DNA from: Chthoniobacteraceae bacterium | Lineage (GTDB): Bacteria > Verrucomicrobiota > Verrucomicrobiia > Chthoniobacterales > Chthoniobacteraceae | Assembly (NCBI GenBank): GCA_028293625.1 | Contig: JAQGOL010000024.1 | Location: 306,690-370,689, forward strand | Direction of reading: 5' to 3' | Length of the DNA: 64,000 nucleotides | Shown here: piece after piece, positions 55,681 through 63,159 of the stretch | Layout of the letters: each line of letters begins with the position of its first letter | Position numbering within the stretch: the first letter of the stretch is position 1 | The notes under the pieces: model-generated | Told to the model about the DNA's origin: nothing | Seen by the model: only the letters and a program-made list of their open reading frames with translations | Databases searched by the model: none | Translations under genes and position numbers: made by a program

Positions 55681-57132
55681 ATGGCTACATCGGTTAAATT
55701 ATTTCACGGAACGCTAGTTTTGACAGTTGGCCGCATGGCAGGTTATGCGCTTTCATTTGCTCGGAATCTGATATTAGCCCGAGCGCTTGCAAAGACGGAT
55801 TATGCACTTGCCGCTGTATTTAGCATGGCAATGATACTTCTTGAGGTTGCTGGGCGTATGGCATTCGGTCAACAGATTATCCAATCTAATGACGGTGATC
55901 TGCCTGAGTTCCAGTCGACAGCACATGCCCTTCAATTCGTAGGAGGCGTATGTGGCTGTGTCTTAATAGTAGCGCTGAGTACTCCGATGGCATACCTTTT
56001 CGGTGTGCCTCATATTGCTTGGGCATTTGCTTCTTTGGCCGTAGTTCCGCTTTTCCAAGGCCTTTGTCATCTGGATATTTCACGCCGACAGCGACATTTC
56101 GAATATGTTCCGCTAATCCTTGTGGATGTAGTGCCGCAGGCCGTGACGGTTGCGCTTACTTGGCCGATGGCGCTTTGGTTTGGAGACTACCGGGCAATTG
56201 TTTGGCTAATGATTGGCAAGGCGGTGATGGGTACTGCTATGACATTTATGTTTGCACGCCGCAGATACAGTTGGACGTGGAATCCCTCGTATGTTAGTAG
56301 TATGTTGAGTTTTGGCTGGCCATTGCTTTTAAACGGTTTGGTTATGTTTTTGTCGCAGCAGGCTGACCAAATATTGGTAGGAAGAGTCTTTTCGTTAAGT
56401 ATGCTAGCAAGCTATTCTTTGGCATTTGCATTAGTTAGCACTCCTTGGTATATCTTTACCCAAGTAGGCTCGGCCTTAATGTTGCCATTGATGTCGCGAG
56501 TGCAAAACGATCCTGTTTTATTTCGTCAGCAATACGGCATGTGTGTTCAGGTAGGCGCAATCTGCGGAGTTATACTTACGCTGCCATTGGTTGTTGCGGG
56601 TGAACAGATCGTGGGGCTATTATACGGTGTGAAATACCAAGGTAGTGGCTTTGTTCCTTTGTTAGGAGCATCTTTTGCCATCCGGTTTCTGCGATTTGCA
56701 CCAACAATGGCGTCGCTGGCACGAGGGGATACAATAAGTCAGCTTTATTTAAACTTGTGGCGAGGAATAAATCTGCCACTCGGCATTGTAATTATTTTAC
56801 TCGGAGGCGACGGTATTCAAGTTGCCGCTTGTGCTCTCGTGGCCGAGTTTGTAGCGGTTGGTGTATCTGTAATTCAACTATGGCAAAGACAGTCAATCCC
56901 AATACGCGATAATTACCGCGCGTTTTCTTTTGTATTTATTTTAGTTTCTATAAGCTTGGTTTTGGGTATGCTTAATGTTACCAATCTCAATCTTTGGATG
57001 GGGGTTGTCTTTGCTATTGCGTCATTCATTATTTCTCTGTTTTTGGCGTGGATTTGGTTTCCTGTAGTTGGTAATCAGATTATTGAGACGCTTCGTCAGC
57101 GAGTACGTGCACGTAGATGTGAAGTGATGTGA
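55681..57132 (+). CDS. Wzx-like polysaccharide flippase
   Basis: 483 residues from the ATG at 55681 (an upstream in-frame start at 55639 adds 14 hydrophobic residues). About 12 to 14 membrane helices and the MOP-superfamily N terminus (LVLTVGRMAGYALSFARNLILARAL near 11-35 in part). A basic loop lies near RRRYSWTWNP. It should move the undecaprenyl-linked repeat unit from the cytoplasmic to the periplasmic face. It lies 230 bp downstream of the IS5 remnant and is AT-rich. Confidence 0.86.
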   Translation: MATSVKLFHGTLVLTVGRMAGYALSFARNLILARALAKTDYALAAVFSMAMILLEVAGRMAFGQQIIQSNDGDLPEFQSTAHALQFVGGVCGCVLIVALSTPMAYLFGVPHIAWAFASLAVVPLFQGLCHLDISRRQRHFEYVPLILVDVVPQAVTVALTWPMALWFGDYRAIVWLMIGKAVMGTAMTFMFARRRYSWTWNPSYVSSMLSFGWPLLLNGLVMFLSQQADQILVGRVFSLSMLASYSLAFALVSTPWYIFTQVGSALMLPLMSRVQNDPVLFRQQYGMCVQVGAICGVILTLPLVVAGEQIVGLLYGVKYQGSGFVPLLGASFAIRFLRFAPTMASLARGDTISQLYLNLWRGINLPLGIVIILLGGDGIQVAACALVAEFVAVGVSVIQLWQRQSIPIRDNYRAFSFVFILVSISLVLGMLNVTNLNLWMGVVFAIASFIISLFLAWIWFPVVGNQIIETLRQRVRARRCEVM

Positions 57133-57448
57133 TCTTGCGGTTACTAAATAAATAAGTGATAGTAATTTGCTTGTACCTCACGTTGGATAAATTTAATATT
57201 TATTTTGGCAGCCCCCATTCTGTCTATTCATGCGGTATTCACTATACGGAGCTATTGGCGTGCTTTCTCCGCTTGTCGACCGCCTCATAGGCGATGCCGC
57301 GATGTTTCTTTAGACGGCAATATATTTTTTAAATGTCATTAGCTTTTCGAGTTAATGTTTATCCTTGTGTGGGTTACACTCAGGAGTCAGGCTGTGACTT
57401 AAATGACTTATTGCGCCATAATTGCCGCTCAGAATATACATAGATACA
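57133..57448. other. AT-rich gap between flippase and acyltransferase genes
   Basis: No gene, RNA or strong repeat seen. A small CGCC/GGCG stem occurs near 57285. Probably holds the promoter of the acyltransferase gene. Confidence 0.35.
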
Positions 57449-58522
57449 ATGCATCCAAATAATAACTTTCAGATTATACGATTCATTCTAGCGACGCTGG
57501 TGCTATTTTCTCATTCTTACCAGCTTATCGATGGAGATGCTCGCCGAGAACCGTTAGCAAAATGGTGTGGTTTCACGCTAGGGCATGTTGCCGTTTGTGG
57601 GTTTTTCATCTTGAGTGGATTTCTTATCGCTAAAAGTTGGGATCGGCAGCCGCATTTTGGTGATTTTATTGTTCGTCGTGTGGCACGTATATATCCGGGT
57701 TTTGTGATTTGTGGTATTGTATGCGTTTTCGTTGTTGGTCCATTGGGCGCGCTGGATGCTTCCTCATACTTTCAAACGTGTGAGTTCGGTAGTCTGTCGC
57801 AGATGCTTGTTCTGCGTTGGCCACGTACACCACCCGCTTTTCTTGGTTGGCCCTATCCGTCCCTCAATGGCTCTGTGTGGAGTATCCCTTATGAATTTCG
57901 CTGTTATGTTTTAGTAGCTTTGCTTGGGATTTTCGGTGCATTTAAGAGGAAAGCTTGGCTCGCCGGATTTATTCTCTGCGCTTGTATTGCTTCTTGTTTT
58001 GTTATCCCGAATTTTCGTCCCAAATCCTTTCTCTTCGTTGTCTTCGGAGAGCCTGACGTGTTAGTTACCATGGGTACGGTGTTTTTGGCGGGGGTGGGCT
58101 TTTATGTTTTTAGAAACTTGATCGCATATCGGATGTCGTACGTCTTCATCGCTGCTACTTGTCTATTTGTTGGTGTTGCTTTACTACCATCCAATCCTGA
58201 ATTGCCTCTTGCTATTGCCGGCGGATATTTGCTGCTGGGATTTGCTCACTTGAACCTTGCCTCACTTCGAGTAATCAATTTATTGCCAGATTTTTCGTAT
58301 GGTCTCTATCTATACGGCTGGCCGCTTCAGAAAATATCTCTCTGGATGTACCCCAGTTTGCAGCCTGTCGCGCTATTTTTTTTAGTAGTGGGACCCGCTT
58401 CTTTATTGGGTCTATTAAGTTGGTTTTGTGTTGAAAAGCATTTTCTTCGAAAGGCACGTGCCGCTACGAATAATGATAAGCGCGTTCGATTTGAAAGCGC
58501 CACAGCGAATCGAGCGTCCTAG
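57449..58522 (+). CDS. Acyltransferase family 3 (OafA-like) membrane protein
   Basis: 357 residues from the ATG at 57449; a TTG at 57422 is also in frame. About ten membrane helices; the N-terminal active-site region reads IIRFILATLVLFSHSYQL near 9-26 with the conserved His, and GFFILSGFLIAKS near 52 follows as in the family. These enzymes transfer acyl groups (often O-acetyl) from the cytoplasm to sugars in the periplasm. The short C terminus lacks an SGNH hydrolase domain. A 36-bp perfect palindrome begins 8 bp after the stop codon. Confidence 0.85.
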   Translation: MHPNNNFQIIRFILATLVLFSHSYQLIDGDARREPLAKWCGFTLGHVAVCGFFILSGFLIAKSWDRQPHFGDFIVRRVARIYPGFVICGIVCVFVVGPLGALDASSYFQTCEFGSLSQMLVLRWPRTPPAFLGWPYPSLNGSVWSIPYEFRCYVLVALLGIFGAFKRKAWLAGFILCACIASCFVIPNFRPKSFLFVVFGEPDVLVTMGTVFLAGVGFYVFRNLIAYRMSYVFIAATCLFVGVALLPSNPELPLAIAGGYLLLGFAHLNLASLRVINLLPDFSYGLYLYGWPLQKISLWMYPSLQPVALFFLVVGPASLLGLLSWFCVEKHFLRKARAATNNDKRVRFESATANRAS

Positions 58523-58529
58523 TATAGAA

Positions 58530-58565
58530 GAATATTTGAATCGATTTAAATCGATTCAAATATTC
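58530..58565. repeat. 36-bp perfect palindrome
   Basis: The left half, GAATATTTGAATCGATTT (58530-58547), is followed immediately by its exact reverse complement (58548-58565) with no spacer. It starts 8 bp after the acyltransferase stop. No T tract follows and the next gene points the same way, so it is not a standard terminator. Confidence 0.85.
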
Positions 58566-58869
58566 GATAAGATATCTCGATTACTATATTGAGTGTGTTA
58601 TGTTATTGTAATATGCCTAAACGGAAGTATTTAGATAATCTATTCTTTTATCTTATGTTTTTGCGTACGATCGGTAGATGTTGGTATTAATAATAAGTTG
58701 TTTTTAGTTTTTCTTTGGAGGGTTTCGTTAGAAACTATTTGTCCGAGGGAGTAGGGTGATAGACTGGGCAAGCCAGTTTTTATAATTCTGGGAATTTCGA
58801 AGCGTTTGAGAGGTAATTCTCAATTTATGTCTTTAAATAAGACTCCATCGAAATTGACGCTATAGTCAC
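58566..58869. other. AT-rich gap after the palindrome
   Basis: Contains a small stem ACTGG/CCAGT (58763-58777) followed by a short T run, possibly a weak terminator. Otherwise no gene or recognisable site. Confidence 0.35.
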
Positions 58870-59586
58870 ATGGAGACTCATACACCTGTCGAATCAAGGT
58901 CTTTGCTCTTCAAGCGTAAAGTGGTTTGGTGGCCGACACGCTTGTTTGTCTTTTGTATATTGACTCTGATTTGCACTCCATTTATGGGTTGGTGGTTTTA
59001 TGCTGAGTCCTTCTTATCAGTGACTGACAAGCTTCCCGCTGAAATCTTGGTGGTTGAAGGGTGGATTGGCTCGGAAGGTATACAGTCCGCAGCACTTGAG
59101 TTCCAGCGAGGCCGATATCAGTATGTTGTGGCAGCGGGAGGATTTCCACTTGCGCGTTTTGGTCCGCAACCTAGCTATGCCGAAAGCGCTGGGTACCAGT
59201 TAATGAAACTTGGGGTTCCGGCTGATAAGGTGATTGTTGCAATATCCAAAACGACCGCGCGGCAACGCACATTTGAGTCGGCTGCAGCCGTTTGGCTCGT
59301 TTTGCGTTCAAAGGAGATTCGTCCTAACGCAATAAATGTTTTAACCTTGGGAGCTCATGCTCGACGAAGCCGTTCTGTCTTTTCGAAGGTGTATGGATCT
59401 GATACGCATATAGGTGTCATTTCGTGGATTCCTGTGGAATATGGCACTGCGTATTGGTGGAATTCGAGCGAACGAACCAAAGATCTCATTGCCGAAACAG
59501 TTGGCGAATCAATTGAGTTCCTGTTTGATTCTGGCCGTGCATCAAATGTTCCATCCCCATTTCCGGCGAATACTACTAAAGAGTAA
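58870..59586 (+). CDS. DUF218 (YdcF/SanA/ElyC-like) membrane protein
   Basis: 238 residues with one N-terminal membrane helix (about 25-46) followed by the DUF218 fold: ILVVEGWIGSEGI near 58, VVAAGGFP near 86, SYAESAGYQLMKLGVPADKV near 98 and TARQRTFESAAAVW near 126. Most DUF218 proteins face the periplasm; some affect envelope integrity or undecaprenyl-carrier metabolism. They are frequent neighbours of exosortase genes, and an exosortase gene follows here after 145 bp. Enzyme activity is not established. Confidence 0.82.
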   Translation: METHTPVESRSLLFKRKVVWWPTRLFVFCILTLICTPFMGWWFYAESFLSVTDKLPAEILVVEGWIGSEGIQSAALEFQRGRYQYVVAAGGFPLARFGPQPSYAESAGYQLMKLGVPADKVIVAISKTTARQRTFESAAAVWLVLRSKEIRPNAINVLTLGAHARRSRSVFSKVYGSDTHIGVISWIPVEYGTAYWWNSSERTKDLIAETVGESIEFLFDSGRASNVPSPFPANTTKE

Positions 59587-59632
59587 TGAAGTCTTTGGTA
59601 AATTCAGTATTGTCTAGGTGCCTTGCGTTAAC

Positions 59633-59650
59633 TCAATTGAATTTAATTGC
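59633..59650. promoter_or_regulatory. Operator-like near-palindrome upstream of the second exosortase
   Basis: TCAATTGAATTTAATTGC matches, at 15 of 18 positions, the reverse complement of the near-palindrome at 60873-60890 upstream of the beta-helix gene. It lies about 80 bp before the exosortase start. The AT-rich background makes chance similarity possible. Confidence 0.35.
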
Positions 59651-59731
59651 ACTAAATGCAATTCGGCGAAGCAGGCAAAATGTGAGTAAGTCACATATTC
59701 CTCACAGTAGATTCCTTCCTTGGCTTACGTT

Positions 59732-60625
59732 ATGAATGACGAAAATTCTGAAGTTAATAACGGTGAAGCTGCGGAAATGAGTCGATTGCGTTTTTGTCTG
59801 ATCTTTAGTTTACTCGTATTATTAGTCTATATAAAGCCGCTGATCTCGCTGGCAATGCATGCCGCTGCCGTAGATTTGCATTCGCAGATTTTATTGGTGC
59901 CATTTATATCTGCTTATCTTGTTTATATTCAGCGTGACCAAATTCCATCGAAATATGTGCCGTTTCCGGGAGCTGTCATAGCAGCATCGTTTAGCGGCCT
60001 TGTTGCATTGTTTTTAGCGTACGGAGGAATACTCTCCGTGCTTAGCGAAAATGATTATCTTGGGCTGATGATGCTTTCTTTTCTTAGTTTCCTGACGGCC
60101 GGCGGTTTTTATTTCCTGGGTCGAAAATGGATGGCGGCTGTTGCTTTCCCGATTGCGTTTCTGATTTTCATGGTGCCATTGCCGGATGCGCTGGTAGAAT
60201 CTCTTGAGACAGGATCCAAGCTTGGTTCCGCAGAAGTGGCCAATTGGTTTTTTCAGCTTACTGGCACACCGGTGTTACGTGACAGGACGGTCTTCCAGCT
60301 TCCAGGGATTGTGATTGAAGTAGCGCAGGAATGCAGCGGAATCCGCTCCAGTTGGGTGCTTTTTATTACGAGTTTATTAGCGTCGTACATGTTTTTGAAA
60401 GGCCCGTGGCGCCGGACTGTTCTCGTTCTTTTAGTAATCCCGCTCGGGCTTATCCGCAACGGCTTCCGCATTCTGGTCATCGGTCTTCTCTGTGTGCATA
60501 TCGGCCCTCATATGATTCATCATATGATCCATCGAAAGGGTGGGCCGTTTTTCTTTGTGCTTTCATTGATCCCCCTCTTTTTGCTGCTCTGGTGGTTGCG
60601 CAGAGGGGAAGTTAGAAAGGAGTAA
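59732..60625 (+). CDS. Stand-alone exosortase
   Basis: 297 residues from the ATG at 59732 (a TTG at 59720 is also in frame). Eight or so membrane helices. The catalytic residues of the family are present: Cys in AQECSGIRSSW near 201, Arg in IRNGFRILVIG near 245, and His in HMIHRKGGPFFF near 265. Unlike the exosortase at 26349-27926 it has no EpsI domain and no adjacent substrate with a clear sorting motif. It lies at the end of the polysaccharide locus, next to a DUF218 gene, an arrangement typical of exosortases tied to exopolysaccharide. Its substrate may be elsewhere in the genome. Confidence 0.9.
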   Translation: MNDENSEVNNGEAAEMSRLRFCLIFSLLVLLVYIKPLISLAMHAAAVDLHSQILLVPFISAYLVYIQRDQIPSKYVPFPGAVIAASFSGLVALFLAYGGILSVLSENDYLGLMMLSFLSFLTAGGFYFLGRKWMAAVAFPIAFLIFMVPLPDALVESLETGSKLGSAEVANWFFQLTGTPVLRDRTVFQLPGIVIEVAQECSGIRSSWVLFITSLLASYMFLKGPWRRTVLVLLVIPLGLIRNGFRILVIGLLCVHIGPHMIHHMIHRKGGPFFFVLSLIPLFLLLWWLRRGEVRKE

Positions 60626-60650
60626 GTTTGCAGGGTTTTGACGAGGTGGT

Positions 60651-60830
60651 GTGGAGATTGTGGCAGAAAAACTAGTGGCTGCTGGCGAGGATGCTTTCAA
60701 TCTGCGTGCAGATTCTTGCCCTACTCAAGGGGCAGATCTCTACACTCCTCATTACGAGAACGGTAAATTTAAAACATGGATGTTAGCAGAATTCGACAAC
60801 GTACCGTTATTGAGTGGCAACGATAAATAA
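60651..60830 (+). CDS. Possible small protein downstream of the exosortase
   Basis: A 59-codon GTG-start frame (VEIVAEKLVAAGEDAFNLRA, then PTQGADLYTPHYENGKFKTW) with balanced composition and better GC balance than the surrounding gap. It begins 25 bp after the exosortase stop. It may be a small gene or the end of a lost EpsI-like or other companion. No family is recognised. Confidence 0.35.
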   Translation: MEIVAEKLVAAGEDAFNLRADSCPTQGADLYTPHYENGKFKTWMLAEFDNVPLLSGNDK

Positions 60831-60839
60831 TGTTTGTGT

Positions 60840-60890
60840 GCAGTTAAATTTCTTGCTAAACCGCCGGTTGTGGCAATTAAATTTCATTGC
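60840..60890 (+). promoter_or_regulatory. Two tandem operator-like repeats
   Basis: GCAGTTAAATTTCTTGC (60840-60856) and GCAATTAAATTTCATTGC (60873-60890) differ by one substitution and one missing base; centres are about 33 bp apart, roughly three helical turns. The second copy is a near-palindrome (8 of 9 base pairs). They lie about 190-245 bp before the predicted sigma-54 start site, a normal position for enhancer-binding-protein sites. Confidence 0.45.
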
Positions 60891-61056
60891 GCGAGTTCAT
60901 CTGTCCCAGTCTTCCCACAAATTTTGCAACCTAAGTTAACGTTAATTTCAGCTGCAATTGATAAAAAACAAAAGAGTTACGAATGACTTCATAATGAAGA
61001 AAACGGAATGAAGTTGGCGAGTGGATTTTGTTAAACATACATACATTGGTTACTCA

Positions 61057-61072
61057 GGGCACGAAGCTTGCT
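61057..61072 (+). promoter_or_regulatory. Sigma-54 (-24/-12) promoter candidate
   Basis: GGGCACGAAGCTTGCT matches the consensus TGGCACR-N4-TTGCW at all positions but the first T; GG (61058-61059) and GC (61070-61071) are exactly 12 bp apart. The predicted start site is near 61083, giving a leader of about 56 nt before the TTG at 61139. Confidence 0.6.
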
Positions 61073-61138
61073 TAGTGCTGATGAAATAAATAATCAACCC
61101 GTCCGCCTGTCACGACCTTCTAACTCTCTTATCACGCA

Positions 61139-63142
61139 TTGAAACTTAGGCATTTTTTCCAGATATTAATTATTTTAATAGCTATTGGTGGTCCGGTACG
61201 CACTAATGCTGCTGCTTATTATGTGAATCCCACTAATGGCAGTATGAGTAATCCAGGGACTGTCGCGAGACCATGGAGTACATTGCAGGCGGTTTTCGAG
61301 GCACGAAAAGTCTTTGTAGCGGGAGATACCCTAAACATAGGAACTGGAGATCACGGCTCTCCAATAATCACCGGACTGCCCACAGGCGATGTGACGATTC
61401 AGGCGCAAGTTGATTCCAATCCCACTCTTAATCGATTAAGGTTCTATAATGCTTCGAATTGGCGCATTGTCGGATTGACAATTAGACCGCCAAATCAATG
61501 GGATGGAAGCCTTGTTCCCATTGTAAACATAGGAACTTTGTGTGATCATATAACGATAACGCAATGTGCAATTTATTCCACTTTAGACTCGTTTGGATGG
61601 ACGGTGGCTGATTGGCAGGCAAAGGCCTTAACTGGATTTTCCTCAGTGGCTCCGTATACAATTTTTACAGATAATAAGCTCACCAACGTCAATTTTGGAA
61701 TCGTTATCCTTCATGAGGCCGTTCATTCGGATGTTTCGCGCAACACGATTACTAATTTTTCAGGCGACGGGATGCGTGGTTTGGCTGATAATTGCAAGTT
61801 TGAGGATAATACAGTCAAAAACAGTTATGTAATTGATGGAAACCATGACGATGGTTTTCAGAGTTGGAGTGGTGGCTACGGTGATATTGCAGTGGGCGCA
61901 GGGGTCGTTGAAAATGTTATATTACGTGGAAATATTTTTGTAAGTTGCACTGACCCAAATCAACCTTATAAAGGTCAAATGCAAGGTATTGGTTGCTTTG
62001 ATGGATATTACAAAAATTGGACTGTTGAAAATAATCTTGTCGTCACAGATATGTGGCAGGGGCTTTCATTTTTTGGAGCACTTAATTGTCGATTAGTTAA
62101 TAACACGGTTGTTAAGAATCCAATTGATACGTTTGGTTTTACGCCGTGGCTCACAGTCAACCCGCACAAAAACGGCGCTCAATCTACAGGAAATCTTGTT
62201 CGTAATAATCTTGTTTGGAAGCTGTTGGGAGTTGGGGTTTCCGGGATTGTAGATCATAATATTGTGATTGGGGATCCAGGCGTTTGTTTTGTGGACTATA
62301 AAGGATTTAATTTTGATCTCAGATCGACCAGTCCAGCGGTTAATACCGGGGATTCGTCTGATGCTCCATACAGTGACATTGATGGTATTTCGCGTGCTGT
62401 GCCGTTCGATGTGGGTGCCTACGAGTATAGCTACAGTGCAAGCGGATTGCTATGCTACGAAGGATTTAATTACGCCACTAGTGCCAATATTAGCCAGTCG
62501 TCGGATTCATTAACTGACTTCGGGTGGACGGGAGTGACCTGGAGTTCTGTCAATGATGTCACGCCCTCAGGACTGTCTTATGGAGCGTTGCCGACAAATG
62601 GTAAGGCCGTTTCATTTTCAAGTAACGTTGAAGCTAGCCGATCCATTGACACTTCACTTTTGGGCGATGAGAAGTGTGTGACTGATATGTATGGCGTCAG
62701 GCGCTTGGGCAAGCCAGGTATGACTTTGTGGATAAGCTTTATTATCCGTGCTGATAGTGTCGATACGGACGGTCTCAAAACATGCGGGCTTGAGTTATTG
62801 GGAAGTCTAGTGGGTGGTGGAAGTAAACTAAGTATTGGTGATACTGGTACGAGTGATAAGTGGAGTGTGAAGAGTTATGATACTGCCTCCTCTTCGATTG
62901 CAATTGGCGTTGGTCAGCCAACGTTTTTAGTGGTGCAGATTACTTTTATGCCAGGTAGTAATAACGATATTGTAAGGCTATATGTTAATCCTGCACTAAA
63001 TAGTGCGCCTTTGGTTGCGAATGCGACTCTGCTGGGAAGAGATATCGGAGCTTTTGACCGGGTACTCTTCAAAGGGTCACGGGTAGCTACGGGGGATGAG
63101 GTAAGGATTGGGACGAGTTGGACCTCCGTCATTGGTTACTGA
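61139..63142 (+). CDS. Secreted parallel beta-helix protein
   Basis: 667 residues from a TTG start (no nearby ATG), with a signal peptide ending near GGPVRTNAAA. Residues about 25-430 show repeated short strands with Asn/Val ladders (DVSRNTITNFSGDG, KFEDNTVKNSY, ILRGNIFVSC), as in right-handed parallel beta-helix (pectate-lyase-like) proteins. The last 230 residues (from LLCYEGFNYATSAN) form a beta-sandwich-like domain often found in Verrucomicrobiota surface proteins, where a PEP-CTERM-type signal commonly follows. Here the protein ends at SWTSVIGY without such a signal, just before an IS5 element. Binding or cleavage of polysaccharide is a likely role. Confidence 0.8.
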   Translation: MKLRHFFQILIILIAIGGPVRTNAAAYYVNPTNGSMSNPGTVARPWSTLQAVFEARKVFVAGDTLNIGTGDHGSPIITGLPTGDVTIQAQVDSNPTLNRLRFYNASNWRIVGLTIRPPNQWDGSLVPIVNIGTLCDHITITQCAIYSTLDSFGWTVADWQAKALTGFSSVAPYTIFTDNKLTNVNFGIVILHEAVHSDVSRNTITNFSGDGMRGLADNCKFEDNTVKNSYVIDGNHDDGFQSWSGGYGDIAVGAGVVENVILRGNIFVSCTDPNQPYKGQMQGIGCFDGYYKNWTVENNLVVTDMWQGLSFFGALNCRLVNNTVVKNPIDTFGFTPWLTVNPHKNGAQSTGNLVRNNLVWKLLGVGVSGIVDHNIVIGDPGVCFVDYKGFNFDLRSTSPAVNTGDSSDAPYSDIDGISRAVPFDVGAYEYSYSASGLLCYEGFNYATSANISQSSDSLTDFGWTGVTWSSVNDVTPSGLSYGALPTNGKAVSFSSNVEASRSIDTSLLGDEKCVTDMYGVRRLGKPGMTLWISFIIRADSVDTDGLKTCGLELLGSLVGGGSKLSIGDTGTSDKWSVKSYDTASSSIAIGVGQPTFLVVQITFMPGSNNDIVRLYVNPALNSAPLVANATLLGRDIGAFDRVLFKGSRVATGDEVRIGTSWTSVIGY

Positions 63143-63159
63143 ACCTGAATCCTTTAAGA

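Larger units (their letters stand above)
60831..61138. other. Regulatory gap ahead of the beta-helix gene
   Basis: AT-rich; no gene. It holds two operator-like repeats, a TTAACGTTAA palindrome near 60937 and a sigma-54-like promoter, which together suggest a regulated promoter region for the gene at 61139. Confidence 0.5.
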
